Below, one piece after another: positions 34,673 through 44,097 of a DNA stretch of 64,000 bases. The DNA lies in NCBI GenBank assembly GCA_017308255.1, contig JAFKFN010000007.1, positions 1 through 64,000 of the forward strand, written 5' to 3'. Within the stretch, counting starts at the first letter, position 1; each line of letters starts with the position of its first letter. The DNA is from Altererythrobacter sp. (GTDB lineage: Bacteria > Pseudomonadota > Alphaproteobacteria > Sphingomonadales > Sphingomonadaceae). A program made the translations under genes and the position numbers. Under the pieces are notes generated by a model. The model had not been told where the DNA came from, searched no databases, and saw only the letters and a list, made by a program, of their open reading frames with translations.

Positions 34673-36487
34673 ATGACGAACCTCCACCCCGCCGTCGCCC
34701 GCGTCACCGACCGGATCATCGAGCGTTCGCGCGACAGCCGCCGCCGCTATCTCGAGCTGATGGAGGCGGAAGGGGCGAAGCACGCGGATCGCAATGCCGC
34801 GCTGCCCTGTTCCAACCTGGCGCACGGCTTCGCGGCGATGGGCGAGGACAAGGCCTCGATCGCAGGGCAATCGGGGCCGAACATCGGCGTGGTCAGCGCC
34901 TATAACGACACGATCTCCTCTCACCAGCCGTTCGGCGCCTATCCGCCGCTGATGAAGGTCTGGGCGCGCGAAGTGGGGGCCACGGCGCAAGTGGCGGGCT
35001 GCACCCCGGCGATGTGCGACGGGGTGACCCAGGGCACCGACAGCATGGAGCTGTCGCTGTTCAGCCGCGATGTCATCGCGCTGTCCACCGCGGTGTCACT
35101 GAGCCATGCGATGTACGACAGCGTGGCCATGCTGGGCATGTGCGACAAGATCGTGCCGGGCCTGCTGATCGGCGGCCTGCGGTTCGGCTTCCTGCCGGCG
35201 ATCTTCATTTCGGCGGGGGCGATGCCCACGGGCCTTTCCAACAAGGAGAAGCAGCGCGTCCGCCAGCTCTATGCCGAAGGCAAGGCGACGCGGGCCGAAC
35301 TGCTCGAAAGCGAAGCCAGGAGCTATCACGCGCCGGGCGTGTGCACGTTCTATGGCACGGCCAATACCAACCAGATGATGCTGGACCTGATGGGGCTGGC
35401 GCTGCCCGGTTCGGCCTTCATCAATCCGGGCACGCCCTTGCGCCAGGCGCTGACCCGCGCGGCCGTGCACCGGCTGGCGGCGATCACCCGCCATGGCAAC
35501 GATTACCGCCCGCTGGCGCGCTGCGTGGATGAAAAGGCGGTGGTCAATGCGATCGTCGGCCTGCTGGCGACCGGCGGATCGACCAATCACGCGCTGCATA
35601 TCCCGGCCTTCGCCCGCGCGGCGGGCATCCAGGTCGATTGGCGCGACATGGACGAGCTGAGCGCGGCGGTGCCGCTGCTGGCGCGGGTCTATCCCAATGG
35701 CGCGAGCGACGTGAATCACTTCCAGGCCGCCGGCGGGCTGGGCTTCGTGGTGCGCGAGCTGCTCGACGCCGGGCTTGCCCACCGCGATATCCTCACCGTG
35801 TTCGGCGAGGACCTGGGCGCCTATACCCGCGAGCCGTGGCTGGATGGCGAGGCGCTGGCCTGGCGCGAGGTGGGGCCGGCCGGGGACGAGACGATCCTGC
35901 GCCCGGTGGCGAAGCCGTTCATGCCCGATGGCGGGATGCGGCTGGTCGAAGGCAACCTGGGGCGCGGGACGTTCAAGACCAGCGCGGTCGAGCCGGAGCG
36001 CTGGACGATCGAGGCGCCGTGCCGGATCTTCGAGCGGCAGGAGGACGTGGCCGGCGCGTTCGAGGCCGGCGAACTGGACCGCGACGTGGTGGTGGTGGTC
36101 CGCTTCCAGGGCCCGCGCGCGAACGGCATGCCCGAGTTGCACAAGCTGACGCCGGTGCTGGGCGTGTTGCAGGACCGGGGGCACAAGGTGGCCCTGGTCA
36201 CCGATGGGCGCATGTCCGGCGCCAGCGGCAAGGTGCCGGCGGCGATCCATGTCAGCCCCGAAGCGCATAGCGGAGGGCCGCTGGCCCGCTTGCGCGATGG
36301 GGATGTGATCACACTGTGCGGCAATCGGGGCGAGCTTTCGACCCGCGCGGACCTTTCCGCGCGCGAGCCGGCGGCGACGCCGGAAGCGAAGCCGGGCACC
36401 GCGCGCGAGCTGTTCGCGATGTTCCGCCTGGGGGCGGACGAGGCCGAGAAAGGTGGATCAGCGATGCTGGCCATGGGTGCACTGTGA
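34673..36487 (+). CDS. edd: 6-phosphogluconate dehydratase
   Basis: A 604-residue Fe-S dehydratase that converts 6-phosphogluconate to 2-keto-3-deoxy-6-phosphogluconate. The cluster cysteines are in [25 protein letters not shown] and [14 protein letters not shown]; the C-terminal [15 protein letters not shown] carries the catalytic serine. The length fits Edd rather than IlvD. The start at ATG 34673 has no clear Shine-Dalgarno, and the 123-nt leader after zwf contains GC-rich inverted stretches. Confidence 0.95.
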   Translation: MTNLHPAVARVTDRIIERSRDSRRRYLELMEAEGAKHADRNAALPCSNLAHGFAAMGEDKASIAGQSGPNIGVVSAYNDTISSHQPFGAYPPLMKVWAREVGATAQVAGCTPAMCDGVTQGTDSMELSLFSRDVIALSTAVSLSHAMYDSVAMLGMCDKIVPGLLIGGLRFGFLPAIFISAGAMPTGLSNKEKQRVRQLYAEGKATRAELLESEARSYHAPGVCTFYGTANTNQMMLDLMGLALPGSAFINPGTPLRQALTRAAVHRLAAITRHGNDYRPLARCVDEKAVVNAIVGLLATGGSTNHALHIPAFARAAGIQVDWRDMDELSAAVPLLARVYPNGASDVNHFQAAGGLGFVVRELLDAGLAHRDILTVFGEDLGAYTREPWLDGEALAWREVGPAGDETILRPVAKPFMPDGGMRLVEGNLGRGTFKTSAVEPERWTIEAPCRIFERQEDVAGAFEAGELDRDVVVVVRFQGPRANGMPELHKLTPVLGVLQDRGHKVALVTDGRMSGASGKVPAAIHVSPEAHSGGPLARLRDGDVITLCGNRGELSTRADLSAREPAATPEAKPGTARELFAMFRLGADEAEKGGSAMLAMGAL

Positions 36488-36526
36488 GAGTGGCGCGTCG
36501 CCCTTCCTTCACAGCCTCCACCCCAA

Positions 36527-36548
36527 CCCCTCCCCTGAAGGGGAGGGG
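36527..36548 (+). promoter_or_regulatory. Hairpin covering the glk ribosome-binding site
   Basis: CCCCTCCCC-TGAA-GGGGAGGGG forms a 9-bp GC stem with a TGAA tetraloop in the edd-glk gap. The right arm is the only Shine-Dalgarno candidate for glk, ending 3 nt before its TTG start, so the structure would restrict initiation. Confidence 0.55.
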
Positions 36549-36551
36549 CTC

Positions 36552-37538
36552 TTGAGCACCGATCTCGTCGCTCTTGATGTCGGCGGCACGCACGCGCGCT
36601 TCGCGCTGGCGTCCATCGGTGACGACGGGGCGATCACGCTGGGCGAGCCGGTAACGCTGAACACCGACGATTATGCCAGCCTGCAGACGGCGTGGGAGGA
36701 GTTCGAGCGGCGCTGCCAATGCGCGGTGCCGCGCGCGGTCTCGATCGCCATCGCCGCGCCGATCGTGGGCGAAACGGTGCGCATGACAAACAATAGCTGG
36801 ATCTTCCACACGCTGGCGATCGACCAGCAGCTGGGGGTCGACCGGGTGACCCTGATCAACGATTTCGGCGCGGTGGCCCATGCCGTTGCCCGCGCGCCGG
36901 AGGATCAGCTGATCCACATCACCGGGCCCGACAAGCCCCTGCCGAAGCGCGGCACGGTAAGCGTGATCGGCCCCGGCACGGGCCTGGGCGTGGCGCATTT
37001 CCACCGCCATGACGGCGGCTATCACGTCCAGCCGACCGAAGGCGGACATATCGACTTCGCGCCGCTCGACGCCGTGGACGACTGGATGATGGCCAAGCTG
37101 CGCCGCCAGCACTTGCGGGTTTCGACCGAGCGGGTTCATGCCGGCCCCGGCATCTGCGAGATCTATGCGGCGCTGGCGGCGACCGAGAAGCGCACGGTCG
37201 AGATTCCCGAGGACCGGATCATCTGGGAGCGCGGGCTGGCGCGCGAGGACAGCCTGGCCACGGCCGCGGTGGATCGCTTCTGCGCTTCGCTGGGCAGCGT
37301 GGCGGGCGATTACGCGCTGGCGCACGGGGCCAGTGCGGTGGTGCTCGCCGGCGGAGTGGGGCTGAGGCTGCGCGAGCTGCTGCCGCGATCCGCCTTCGGA
37401 GAACGATTTCGTTTCAAGGGACGTTATACGGAGATGATGGCAGGCATACCGGTGAAGTTGATCGTTCATCCCCAGCCGGGGCTTTTCGGCGCGGTGGCCG
37501 CCTTCGCCTGCGAACATATGCCGGAGCGCGCGCGATGA
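36552..37538 (+). CDS. glk: Glucokinase (ROK-unrelated Glk family)
   Basis: A 328-residue kinase that phosphorylates glucose for the Entner-Doudoroff route. [16 protein letters not shown] is the phosphate-1 motif, [12 protein letters not shown] carries the catalytic aspartate, and [13 protein letters not shown] and EGGHIDFAP complete the sugar and ATP sites; [11 protein letters not shown] is the adenosine motif. The start is TTG 36552. Initiation looks weak, given the TTG and the hairpin over its ribosome-binding site. It overlaps eda by 4 nt. Confidence 0.93.
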   Translation: MSTDLVALDVGGTHARFALASIGDDGAITLGEPVTLNTDDYASLQTAWEEFERRCQCAVPRAVSIAIAAPIVGETVRMTNNSWIFHTLAIDQQLGVDRVTLINDFGAVAHAVARAPEDQLIHITGPDKPLPKRGTVSVIGPGTGLGVAHFHRHDGGYHVQPTEGGHIDFAPLDAVDDWMMAKLRRQHLRVSTERVHAGPGICEIYAALAATEKRTVEIPEDRIIWERGLAREDSLATAAVDRFCASLGSVAGDYALAHGASAVVLAGGVGLRLRELLPRSAFGERFRFKGRYTEMMAGIPVKLIVHPQPGLFGAVAAFACEHMPERAR

Positions 37539-38155
37539 GTTCCATCGGGCAGCTGATGCGCACGGCGCCGGTGATCCCGGTGCTGGTGGTCGATTATGCA
37601 AGCCAGGCGGGCGCGCTGGCCCAGGCGCTGGTGGCGGGCGGCCTGCGCGTGCTGGAAGTGACGCTGCGCACCCCCGCCGCGTTCCAGGCGATCCGCGAGA
37701 TGAAGCAGGTGCCGGGTGCGATCGTGGGCGCCGGCACGGTGACCAACCCGCAGCAGTTCGACGATGCGCTGGAGGCCGGGGCGGAATTCATCGTTTCGCC
37801 AGGGCTGACCGATCGGCTGGCGCGGCTGGCGATCGGGCGCAAGGTGCCGTACCTGCCGGGCATTTCCACCGCCAGCGACATCATGCGCGGGCTGGATCTG
37901 GGGCTGACGCACTTCAAGTTCTTCCCGGCCAGTACGTCCGGCGGGATCAAGGGGTTGCAGGCGCTTTCCGCCCCGTTCGCCGAATGCCGCTTCTGCCCGA
38001 CCGGCGGCATCACCGCCGAAACCGCGCCCGATTGGCTCAAGCTGGAATCGGTGCTCTGCGTCGGCGGAAGCTGGGTGGTGCCGCGCGGCGCCGGGTTCGG
38101 CGAGGTGGAGGCGCTGGCCCGTGAAGCCGCCTTGCTGGGCCCCGGAACGACGTGA
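37535..38155 (+). CDS. eda: 2-keto-3-deoxy-6-phosphogluconate aldolase
   Basis: A 206-residue class I aldolase that splits KDPG to pyruvate and glyceraldehyde 3-phosphate. Glu in LEVTLRTPAA is the catalytic acid/base, and Lys in LTHFKFFPAS forms the Schiff base; GAGTVTNPQQ and CPTGGITAETA bind phosphate. The ATG overlaps the glk stop (ATGA), and its own stop overlaps the next GTG (GTGA), so three genes are translationally chained. Confidence 0.95.
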   Translation: MSSIGQLMRTAPVIPVLVVDYASQAGALAQALVAGGLRVLEVTLRTPAAFQAIREMKQVPGAIVGAGTVTNPQQFDDALEAGAEFIVSPGLTDRLARLAIGRKVPYLPGISTASDIMRGLDLGLTHFKFFPASTSGGIKGLQALSAPFAECRFCPTGGITAETAPDWLKLESVLCVGGSWVVPRGAGFGEVEALAREAALLGPGTT

Positions 38156-40929
38156 GGACGATCGCCGACCTCACCGGACGGCTCCAGGCGCTGCACGCGC
38201 ATACCGAAGAGACACCGCTGTTCAATCCGGTGTTCCAGCTTGCGCTCGATCTCTCGCGGCTGATCGAGCGCGGCGAGCTGACGCTCGATCAGTGCGAGGC
38301 CCTGATTGCGGAGCTGGAATGCGATGCGTTGAAGAGCCGCGCCGGCCATCTGCGCCGCCTGGTGGCGCCGGTTGCGCGCGGGGATAATGCCGCGCGGGTG
38401 GACCGCTTGGCGCATGGCGGCGATTTCGCCGCGTTTCGCGCCCGGTGGGAGCATCCGGTGCTCCATGCCGTGTTCACCGCGCATCCGACCTTCCTGCTCA
38501 CCCCGGCCCAGTCGGACGCGGTGGCGGCGGCCGCCAGCAGCGAGGAGCCGATCGACGCGGCCGCCTGCGTCGCGCCGGCGGAACGGCCGGCGATCACCCT
38601 GGCCTTCGAGCACGCGCAGGCGATGCGGGCGATCACCCATGCCCAGGATGCGCGCGACGCCATCATTGCCGGGCTTCTGACCCACGCCCGGCGGGAATGG
38701 CCGGAGGCGTGGGCGCAGTTCAGGCCGCTGCCGTTCCGCTTCGCCACCTGGGTCGGCTATGACATGGACGGGCGGACGGACATTGGCTGGGCGCAGTCGA
38801 TCGGTTTCCGCCTGGCCGAAAAGGCCGAGCGGCTGGCGCACTATGTCGCCGCGCTGGAGACAATCGACGGCAGCCATCCCCTGCTGGCGGAACTGCGGCC
38901 CGCTGCCGCCTATGCCGCCGAGCGGGCGGAGGATTTCGGCGGCGACCTGTCGGACCCGGCGGTGCTTTCGGAGGCGGCGAACCGGCTGACCGGCGACGAT
39001 CCGCACAAGCTGCTGTCGCTGAAGCGATTTATCGACGCGCTGGAGGGGGAGGCGGCGGGCGCGGATGCCGCGCGCGCCATTGCGCTGAAGACGCTGGCGG
39101 CGGCGATGCGGGCGGACGGCTTGGGCATGGGCTGGATCCATTTCCGGGTGAACGCCAAGCAGCTGCACAATGCCGTTCGCCGGCGGCTGGACCCGGAAAG
39201 CGAGCTGGATCTGGCAAGCAAGGGGGCGGTGGTGCACCTGCGCCGGGCGATCCGCGAGGTGAAGCCGCTGCGTTCCAATTTCGCCGCGCTGGCCATCGAA
39301 AGCTCCACCGCGATCCGCCAGTTCCTGGCCATCGCCCAGATCCTGAAGCACATCGATGCCGATGCCCCGATCCGGATGCTGGTGGCGGAAAGCGAGCAGC
39401 CGGCGACGGTGCTGGCCGCGCTCTATTTCGCGGAACTGTTCGGGGTGGCGGACAAGGTGGACGTTTCCCCGCTGTTCGAGACGGAAAACGCGCTGGAACA
39501 CGGCGGCCGCTTCCTTGACGCGCTGCTGGCGGAAGAGGAATACCGCGCCTATGCGCGGCGGCGCGGGCGGGTTTCGATCCAGACCGGCTTTTCCGACGCC
39601 GGGCGCTTCATCGGGCAGATACCCGCGAGCCTGGCGATCGAGCGGCTGCAAGGGCGGCTGGCCGAGGCGATGCAGGCCAATGGCCTTACCGATGTCGCCG
39701 CGCTGGTGTTCAACACCCACGGCGAATCGATGGGCCGGGGCGCGCATCCGGATTCCTTCGCCGATCGGCTGGCCTGGGCGCTGAGCCCGTGGGCGCGGCG
39801 GCGCTTCGCCCGCGCGGGCATCCGGCTGGAGCCCGAGGAGAGCTTCCAGGGTGGCGACGGCTACCTGTTCTTCGCCACGCCCGAGCTGGCGCTGGCCACG
39901 CTGACCCGCCTGGCCGAGCTGCACCCGGCCGAAGCGGACCCCGCCGCGCCGCCCGATCCATTCTACAAGCGCACGGATCTGAGCCTCGATTTCTATCGGG
40001 CGATCAAGGACCGCCAGCATCACCTGCTGGAAAGCCGGACTTATGCCCGGGCGGTGACGGCGTTCGGGCTTGGTCTGCTGAACCCCACCGGCAGCCGCGT
40101 GTCGCGCCGGCAGGGCGACCTTTCGGCGGACCGCGAGATGAGCCTCAGGCAGATCCGCGCCATTCCGCACAATGCGATCCTCCAGCAGCTGGGCTATCCG
40201 GTGAATGTGATCGCCGGCATCGGCAGCGCGGCGGAAGGCAGTTACGAGGCGGTGGCCGAATTGCTGCGCGAGAGCGAGCGGGGCCGGCAGCTTATCCGTC
40301 TGGTGAGAGGGGCCGATGCGTTGGGCAGCATCAAGACGGTGGCGGCCTATGGCGAGCTGTTCAATTCGGCCTATTGGGCCAGCCGCCCCTATCGCGGAAC
40401 CGAAGGCCATCTGTCGCGGCCGTGCGAGGCGCTGGCCGAATATCTCATCGCCGACGATCGGGCGGAGGTGTTCCGCCGGCTGACCTCGCGCCTGAGGGTG
40501 GATGCGCTGAAGCTGCACCGGCTGTTCGCCCTGGTACCCGACGCGAATCCGCGGGCCGACCGCGAATATGTCCGCCGCGCGATCGGCGCGTGCCATGCGC
40601 TGCGGCTGGCGCTGTTCCAGCACATGTTCATCCGCGCGGTGTCGATTCCGGCGTTCAGCCGCGCCAACGACGTGGCGCGCGAGGACGTGCTGGAAATGGT
40701 CTTCACCCTGCGGATCGACGAGGCGATGACGCAGCTTCGCCGCGCCTATCCGACTCACTTTCCCCGGATCGGCGATTTCCGCCTGAGCGAGCCGACCGAT
40801 TATCCCGAGGGCGGCGACGAAGGCTATGGCGCGATCCGCCGCGCGTTCATCGATCCGATCGAGCGGGCCTATGACCTGTCGCTGAGGATCGGCACGGCGA
40901 TCGCCAACCACTTCGGCGCGCATGGGTAG
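38152..40929 (+). CDS. Divergent phosphoenolpyruvate carboxylase-family protein
   Basis: A 925-residue homologue of PEP carboxylase, slightly longer than the usual 880-970. Several landmarks are kept: His111 in FTAHPTF, Glu443 in SPLFETE, Asp482 in GFSDAGRF and Arg529 in MGRGAHP. Others differ from E. coli: TAHPTE is TAHPTF, GGDRDGN is GYDMDGR (202-208), the HGRGGS loop is HGES with two residues missing (523-526), and the C-terminal MRNTG is absent. It could be an active but distant carboxylase feeding oxaloacetate, or a family member with another role. GTG start overlapping the eda stop. Confidence 0.7.
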   Translation: MRTIADLTGRLQALHAHTEETPLFNPVFQLALDLSRLIERGELTLDQCEALIAELECDALKSRAGHLRRLVAPVARGDNAARVDRLAHGGDFAAFRARWEHPVLHAVFTAHPTFLLTPAQSDAVAAAASSEEPIDAAACVAPAERPAITLAFEHAQAMRAITHAQDARDAIIAGLLTHARREWPEAWAQFRPLPFRFATWVGYDMDGRTDIGWAQSIGFRLAEKAERLAHYVAALETIDGSHPLLAELRPAAAYAAERAEDFGGDLSDPAVLSEAANRLTGDDPHKLLSLKRFIDALEGEAAGADAARAIALKTLAAAMRADGLGMGWIHFRVNAKQLHNAVRRRLDPESELDLASKGAVVHLRRAIREVKPLRSNFAALAIESSTAIRQFLAIAQILKHIDADAPIRMLVAESEQPATVLAALYFAELFGVADKVDVSPLFETENALEHGGRFLDALLAEEEYRAYARRRGRVSIQTGFSDAGRFIGQIPASLAIERLQGRLAEAMQANGLTDVAALVFNTHGESMGRGAHPDSFADRLAWALSPWARRRFARAGIRLEPEESFQGGDGYLFFATPELALATLTRLAELHPAEADPAAPPDPFYKRTDLSLDFYRAIKDRQHHLLESRTYARAVTAFGLGLLNPTGSRVSRRQGDLSADREMSLRQIRAIPHNAILQQLGYPVNVIAGIGSAAEGSYEAVAELLRESERGRQLIRLVRGADALGSIKTVAAYGELFNSAYWASRPYRGTEGHLSRPCEALAEYLIADDRAEVFRRLTSRLRVDALKLHRLFALVPDANPRADREYVRRAIGACHALRLALFQHMFIRAVSIPAFSRANDVAREDVLEMVFTLRIDEAMTQLRRAYPTHFPRIGDFRLSEPTDYPEGGDEGYGAIRRAFIDPIERAYDLSLRIGTAIANHFGAHG

Positions 40930-40952
40930 GCTTTGGCCTTCGCAAAAGCGTG

Positions 40953-41028
40953 CGTCGTTGCGAGCGGGGCGAAGCGATCCAGGGCGTATCGCGCTGCCGC
41001 CGGGTGCTTCGCTGCGCTCGCCATGACG
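40953..41028. repeat. Palindromic repeat, degenerate class A
   Basis: CGTCGTTGCGAGCGGGGCGA, continuing AGCGATCCAGGGCG, is inverted as CGGGTGCTTCGCTGCGCTCG, ending CCATGACG. It lies between convergent genes and may serve as a shared terminator. Confidence 0.75.
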
Positions 41029-41054
41029 CGGTGATTTTGGCGAAGGGGAAAGGG

Positions 41055-42038
41055 TCAGCCCTGGCTTCGGCGGGGAGGCTCGCGCCGGAAAAACCAGTCG
41101 CAGCCTTCGACGGTGGCGAGCACACCGGCGACATTGCCGCTTTCGCCGCGTTCGAGGCGGTCCAGCAGCCGGGCGAGGTCCTGCCCGCGTGCCTGGCCGC
41201 CGAAATCGGCGACGATGCGGGCGAGCACGCGTATCGCCACGGCGCGGGGGGCGAGCCGGCGATAGCGAAAGCCCTGTTCCGTCCCCACGACGTGCTCGTT
41301 CCATTCGCGGCCGGCGGCCCATTCCAGCGCCTCATCGGCCGTCGCGAGGTGCGCGGCGGAGGTGGCCAGCGCCAGGGGATCGAGCCAGGGACTTTCCGCC
41401 AGCGCCTTGCGCAGGCGGACGCGGTCGAAGCGATCGCTGGTATTGCTGGGGTCCTGCACGGCTTCGATGCCGCAAGCCGCGACGAGCGCCGCCAGTTCCG
41501 CATGGCGGAAGGCCAGCAGCGGGCGGATCACGGGGATGGCGGACGGGGAAATGACGCTACGCTCGCGGATTCCGGCCAGGCCGGACACCCCGCTGCCCCG
41601 ATTGAGGCGCATCAGCAGCGTCTCGGCCTGATCGTCGGCGTGATGCGCGGTGGCGATGGCGGAAAGGCCGCGCCGCACGGCCCATTGCGCCAGGGCGGCA
41701 TAGCGCGCGGACCGCGCCTCCGCCTGGACGTTGCCCGCGTGCACGCGCACCGGCAGCGCTTCGCACGGCACGCCACGATCGAGGCAGGTGCGCGCCACCA
41801 TGGCGCATTCGGCGGCGCTTTCGGGCCTGAGCCCGTGATCCACCGTGGCGACTTCGATGCGGCCGGGAAGCGCGGCCGCCGCCAGCAGCAGCATGGCCAT
41901 GCTGTCCGGCCCGCCGGAGACGGCCAGGCCCAGCCGGTCGTTTTCGGGCCAGAGACGCTCAAGCCCGTGCCGGAAGCGCTCTACGAGCGCCGGGTCCGGC
42001 GCTTTACTGGCAGGTGACCTTGCTCCGGTCGCGGTCAT
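41055..42038 (-). CDS. tilS: tRNA(Ile)-lysidine synthase
   Basis: A 327-residue enzyme that converts C34 of tRNA-Ile(CAU) to lysidine. The ATP-binding PP-loop is LAVSGGPDSMAMLLL. HHADDQAETLLMRLNRGSG and RPLLAFRHAEL are TilS signatures. The protein lacks the long C-terminal domain of E. coli TilS, as in many alphaproteobacteria. It starts at 42038, overlapping the upstream gene by 35 nt, with AAGGAAC inside that gene as ribosome-binding site. Confidence 0.93.
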   Translation of the reverse strand: MTATGARSPASKAPDPALVERFRHGLERLWPENDRLGLAVSGGPDSMAMLLLAAAALPGRIEVATVDHGLRPESAAECAMVARTCLDRGVPCEALPVRVHAGNVQAEARSARYAALAQWAVRRGLSAIATAHHADDQAETLLMRLNRGSGVSGLAGIRERSVISPSAIPVIRPLLAFRHAELAALVAACGIEAVQDPSNTSDRFDRVRLRKALAESPWLDPLALATSAAHLATADEALEWAAGREWNEHVVGTEQGFRYRRLAPRAVAIRVLARIVADFGGQARGQDLARLLDRLERGESGNVAGVLATVEGCDWFFRREPPRRSQG

Positions 42039-42957
42039 ACTGTTCCTTCAGCCGTCCGGTGGCGAGCGCCGGATAGGCTTCGCTGAACTCCGCCAGCGCG
42101 ATGCAGGCGCGGTCCGTATCGCCGATGCCGACCATCGCCTCGGACAGGAACAGCAGGCTGTCGGCCGCCCGGGCGCCGTTCTTGTCCTTCTGGTAATTCT
42201 CCAGGAATGCGGCGGCGGCTTCGCGCGGCTTGCCGTCATCGAGGAAGGCCCGGCCCAGCAGGTTGCGGCCGTAGCTGGCCTTCGCATGAGTGGGATATTT
42301 CTGGAGGAACAGCGAAAGCTGCTGCCGCGCCTCGGGAAAGAACCCCGCTTCCCACAGGCGGAAGCCGTAAGTGTATTCGTCGTCGCCGGCATCGCCGGTC
42401 GAAGGCTTGGCGATCGCCTGCACGGCGGCGACGCGCGCGGGGCTGGGCGCGCTGGCGGCCGCGGGAGCCGGCGTGGGCGTGGATGCCGCCGGGGTGCGGC
42501 CGGGGGCAGGCGCCGCGCCGCTGGCGGACGGCACCGGGATGACGCCGGTGGGCGGCGCGATCGCCACCGGGGCGGCGGCCTGCGCATCGCGCATGGCCTT
42601 CATCTGCGCTTCGAGCTGGGCGAGCTGATTGGCGTTTTCCTCCGTGCGCGCGGTGAGCCCGGCAAGCTGCGCTTCCAGCGCGTCGAGACGGGCGAGCATG
42701 TCGGTGAGCGCGGAGCTTGACGGCGTGGGCACGGCGGGCGTCGGGGTCTGCGGCCGAGAGGTATCGACTTCCGGCGTGAAATAGCGCCCGTCGCCCCCAG
42801 GGAAGACCGCGCGCTGCAAGGCGTTGATCTGGCTTTCGATCCGCCGCAGCCGCGCGTCACTGTCCTGCGCCGCGGCCGGCCCCGGCAGGGCCATGGCGAC
42901 GCCGGCCAGCAGCAGGGCGGCGATCGTCTTGCGGGTGGTGTGCCAGCCGCTCGTCAT
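42004..42957 (-). CDS. cpoB: CpoB/YbgF, Tol-Pal-associated coordinator
   Basis: A 317-residue periplasmic protein. A signal peptide (IAALLLAGVAMALPGPAAAQ) precedes a coiled-coil trimerisation segment (LTDMLARLDALEAQLAGLT and on to KAMRD, residues ~80-125), a Pro/Ala linker, and C-terminal TPR repeats (YTYGFRLWEAGFFPEARQQL, then GKPREAAAAFLENY). CpoB couples Tol-Pal constriction with peptidoglycan synthesis. The start at 42957 follows GGAGGAA; the longer frame to 43107 lacks support. The tol-pal genes themselves are not in the window. Confidence 0.88.
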   Translation of the reverse strand: MTSGWHTTRKTIAALLLAGVAMALPGPAAAQDSDARLRRIESQINALQRAVFPGGDGRYFTPEVDTSRPQTPTPAVPTPSSSALTDMLARLDALEAQLAGLTARTEENANQLAQLEAQMKAMRDAQAAAPVAIAPPTGVIPVPSASGAAPAPGRTPAASTPTPAPAAASAPSPARVAAVQAIAKPSTGDAGDDEYTYGFRLWEAGFFPEARQQLSLFLQKYPTHAKASYGRNLLGRAFLDDGKPREAAAAFLENYQKDKNGARAADSLLFLSEAMVGIGDTDRACIALAEFSEAYPALATGRLKEQYDRDRSKVTCQ

Positions 42958-43113
42958 TGCTTGCGATTCCTCCAAGATTCCGGGCCGAAATCCGGCCAAT
43001 GCTTCCCCACGCGCGGTTTCCGGCCGGCGCCTATCGCCCGGCAGGCGAACCGTGCCTGAACATGTGCGCCCTGTGTGCCAAGGCGGGATTCGCTTGTCGA
43101 GTTGCAAGCGCCG

Positions 43114-43932
43114 CTAGACTGTGGGCGAAGCCGCCGGAGCGGGCGCTGCCGATCCGGCCCGCGCCAGCAGAGCTGGGGCGGTGACGAGCACGTCACGCAT
43201 GACCTGATCGCGTTCGGCCAGCTTGGGGATCGGTCGCCCGCCCACGGTGATCGCCAGGGCGTCGGGCCGTCCGGTCCACAATTGCGGCCCCTGCGCATCG
43301 GCGGGCACGGTATAGCTTTCGCCCTTGGTCATCAGCTTCTGCATCAGCTGCATTCCATTGGCGTCATAGAACTTGACCCAGATCCCCTCTTCAAGCGCGG
43401 TGAAGACCACCGGGCCATCCGGAGCGGCGGAAGGGGCGGCGGCCGGAGCGGCCTGCGCGGGATCGGCCGCAACGGCCTCCGTCGGGCTGACCAGCGAGGG
43501 CAGTTCGGCGGCCGGGGCGAAGAAGGTGCGCGCGGCGAAGAACAGGCCGAGCAGCACCAGCACGGCCGCCAGGCCCGAAAGCCAGCCAAGCGCGCGTGAC
43601 GGCACCCGCGCCGGATCCCCCGGTTCGAAGCTGGCGGGGCGATGGTGGGCATGCGGTTCCTGCGCATCGAGTTCCGCCCGCACGGTATCGGCCACCGCAT
43701 CGGCATCGAGGCCCACCAGCTTGGCATAGCTGCGCGAGAAGCCGATCGCATAAGTGCGCGCCGGGAGGGCGGCGAAATCGCCTTGTTCGATCGTCTGGAG
43801 GTGCCGCTGGGGAATGCGTGTTTCCGCCGCCACCTGGGCAAGCGTCAGGCCCTGCGCCTCACGCGCCGCGCGCAGCTGAGCGCCAATGCCCTCGCCAGCC
43901 GGGGCCGCTTCCTCGATCTCGTCTTCCGCCAT
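43114..43932 (-). CDS. RodZ-like HTH membrane protein (DUF4115)
   Basis: A 272-residue protein with RodZ architecture. Residues ~16-85 are a Cro/C1-type helix-turn-helix (LRAAREAQGLTLAQVAAETR, then RTYAIGFSRSYAKLVGLD), residues ~115-135 a transmembrane helix (LSGLAAVLVLLGLFFAA), and the rest a periplasmic DUF4115 domain (EGIWVKFYDANGMQLMQKLM). RodZ links MreB filaments to the cell-wall machinery. The bad match to a tail region in E. coli RodZ is usual in alphaproteobacteria. GGAGCGGGA precedes the ATG. Confidence 0.82.
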   Translation of the reverse strand: MAEDEIEEAAPAGEGIGAQLRAAREAQGLTLAQVAAETRIPQRHLQTIEQGDFAALPARTYAIGFSRSYAKLVGLDADAVADTVRAELDAQEPHAHHRPASFEPGDPARVPSRALGWLSGLAAVLVLLGLFFAARTFFAPAAELPSLVSPTEAVAADPAQAAPAAAPSAAPDGPVVFTALEEGIWVKFYDANGMQLMQKLMTKGESYTVPADAQGPQLWTGRPDALAITVGGRPIPKLAERDQVMRDVLVTAPALLARAGSAAPAPAASPTV

Positions 43933-44097
43933 TCCCGCTCCAGCCTAGGGGCCCAGCCCATCACTGACAACGCCCATCATTGATAACGGCATCGCTTATC
44001 AGGTCTGGAATGCTTCGAATTGGTCCAGTCGTGAACCCTGAACCGCTAGTGAGAGAGGTGCGCGGCCCAAGTCAAGGCGGGTAACCTTTCTACCCGC

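Noticed and set aside
37594-41322. 1242-residue open frame on the minus strand
   Set aside because: Antisense to eda and the PEPC homologue and overlapping tilS; composition is that of a shadow frame, with no domains.
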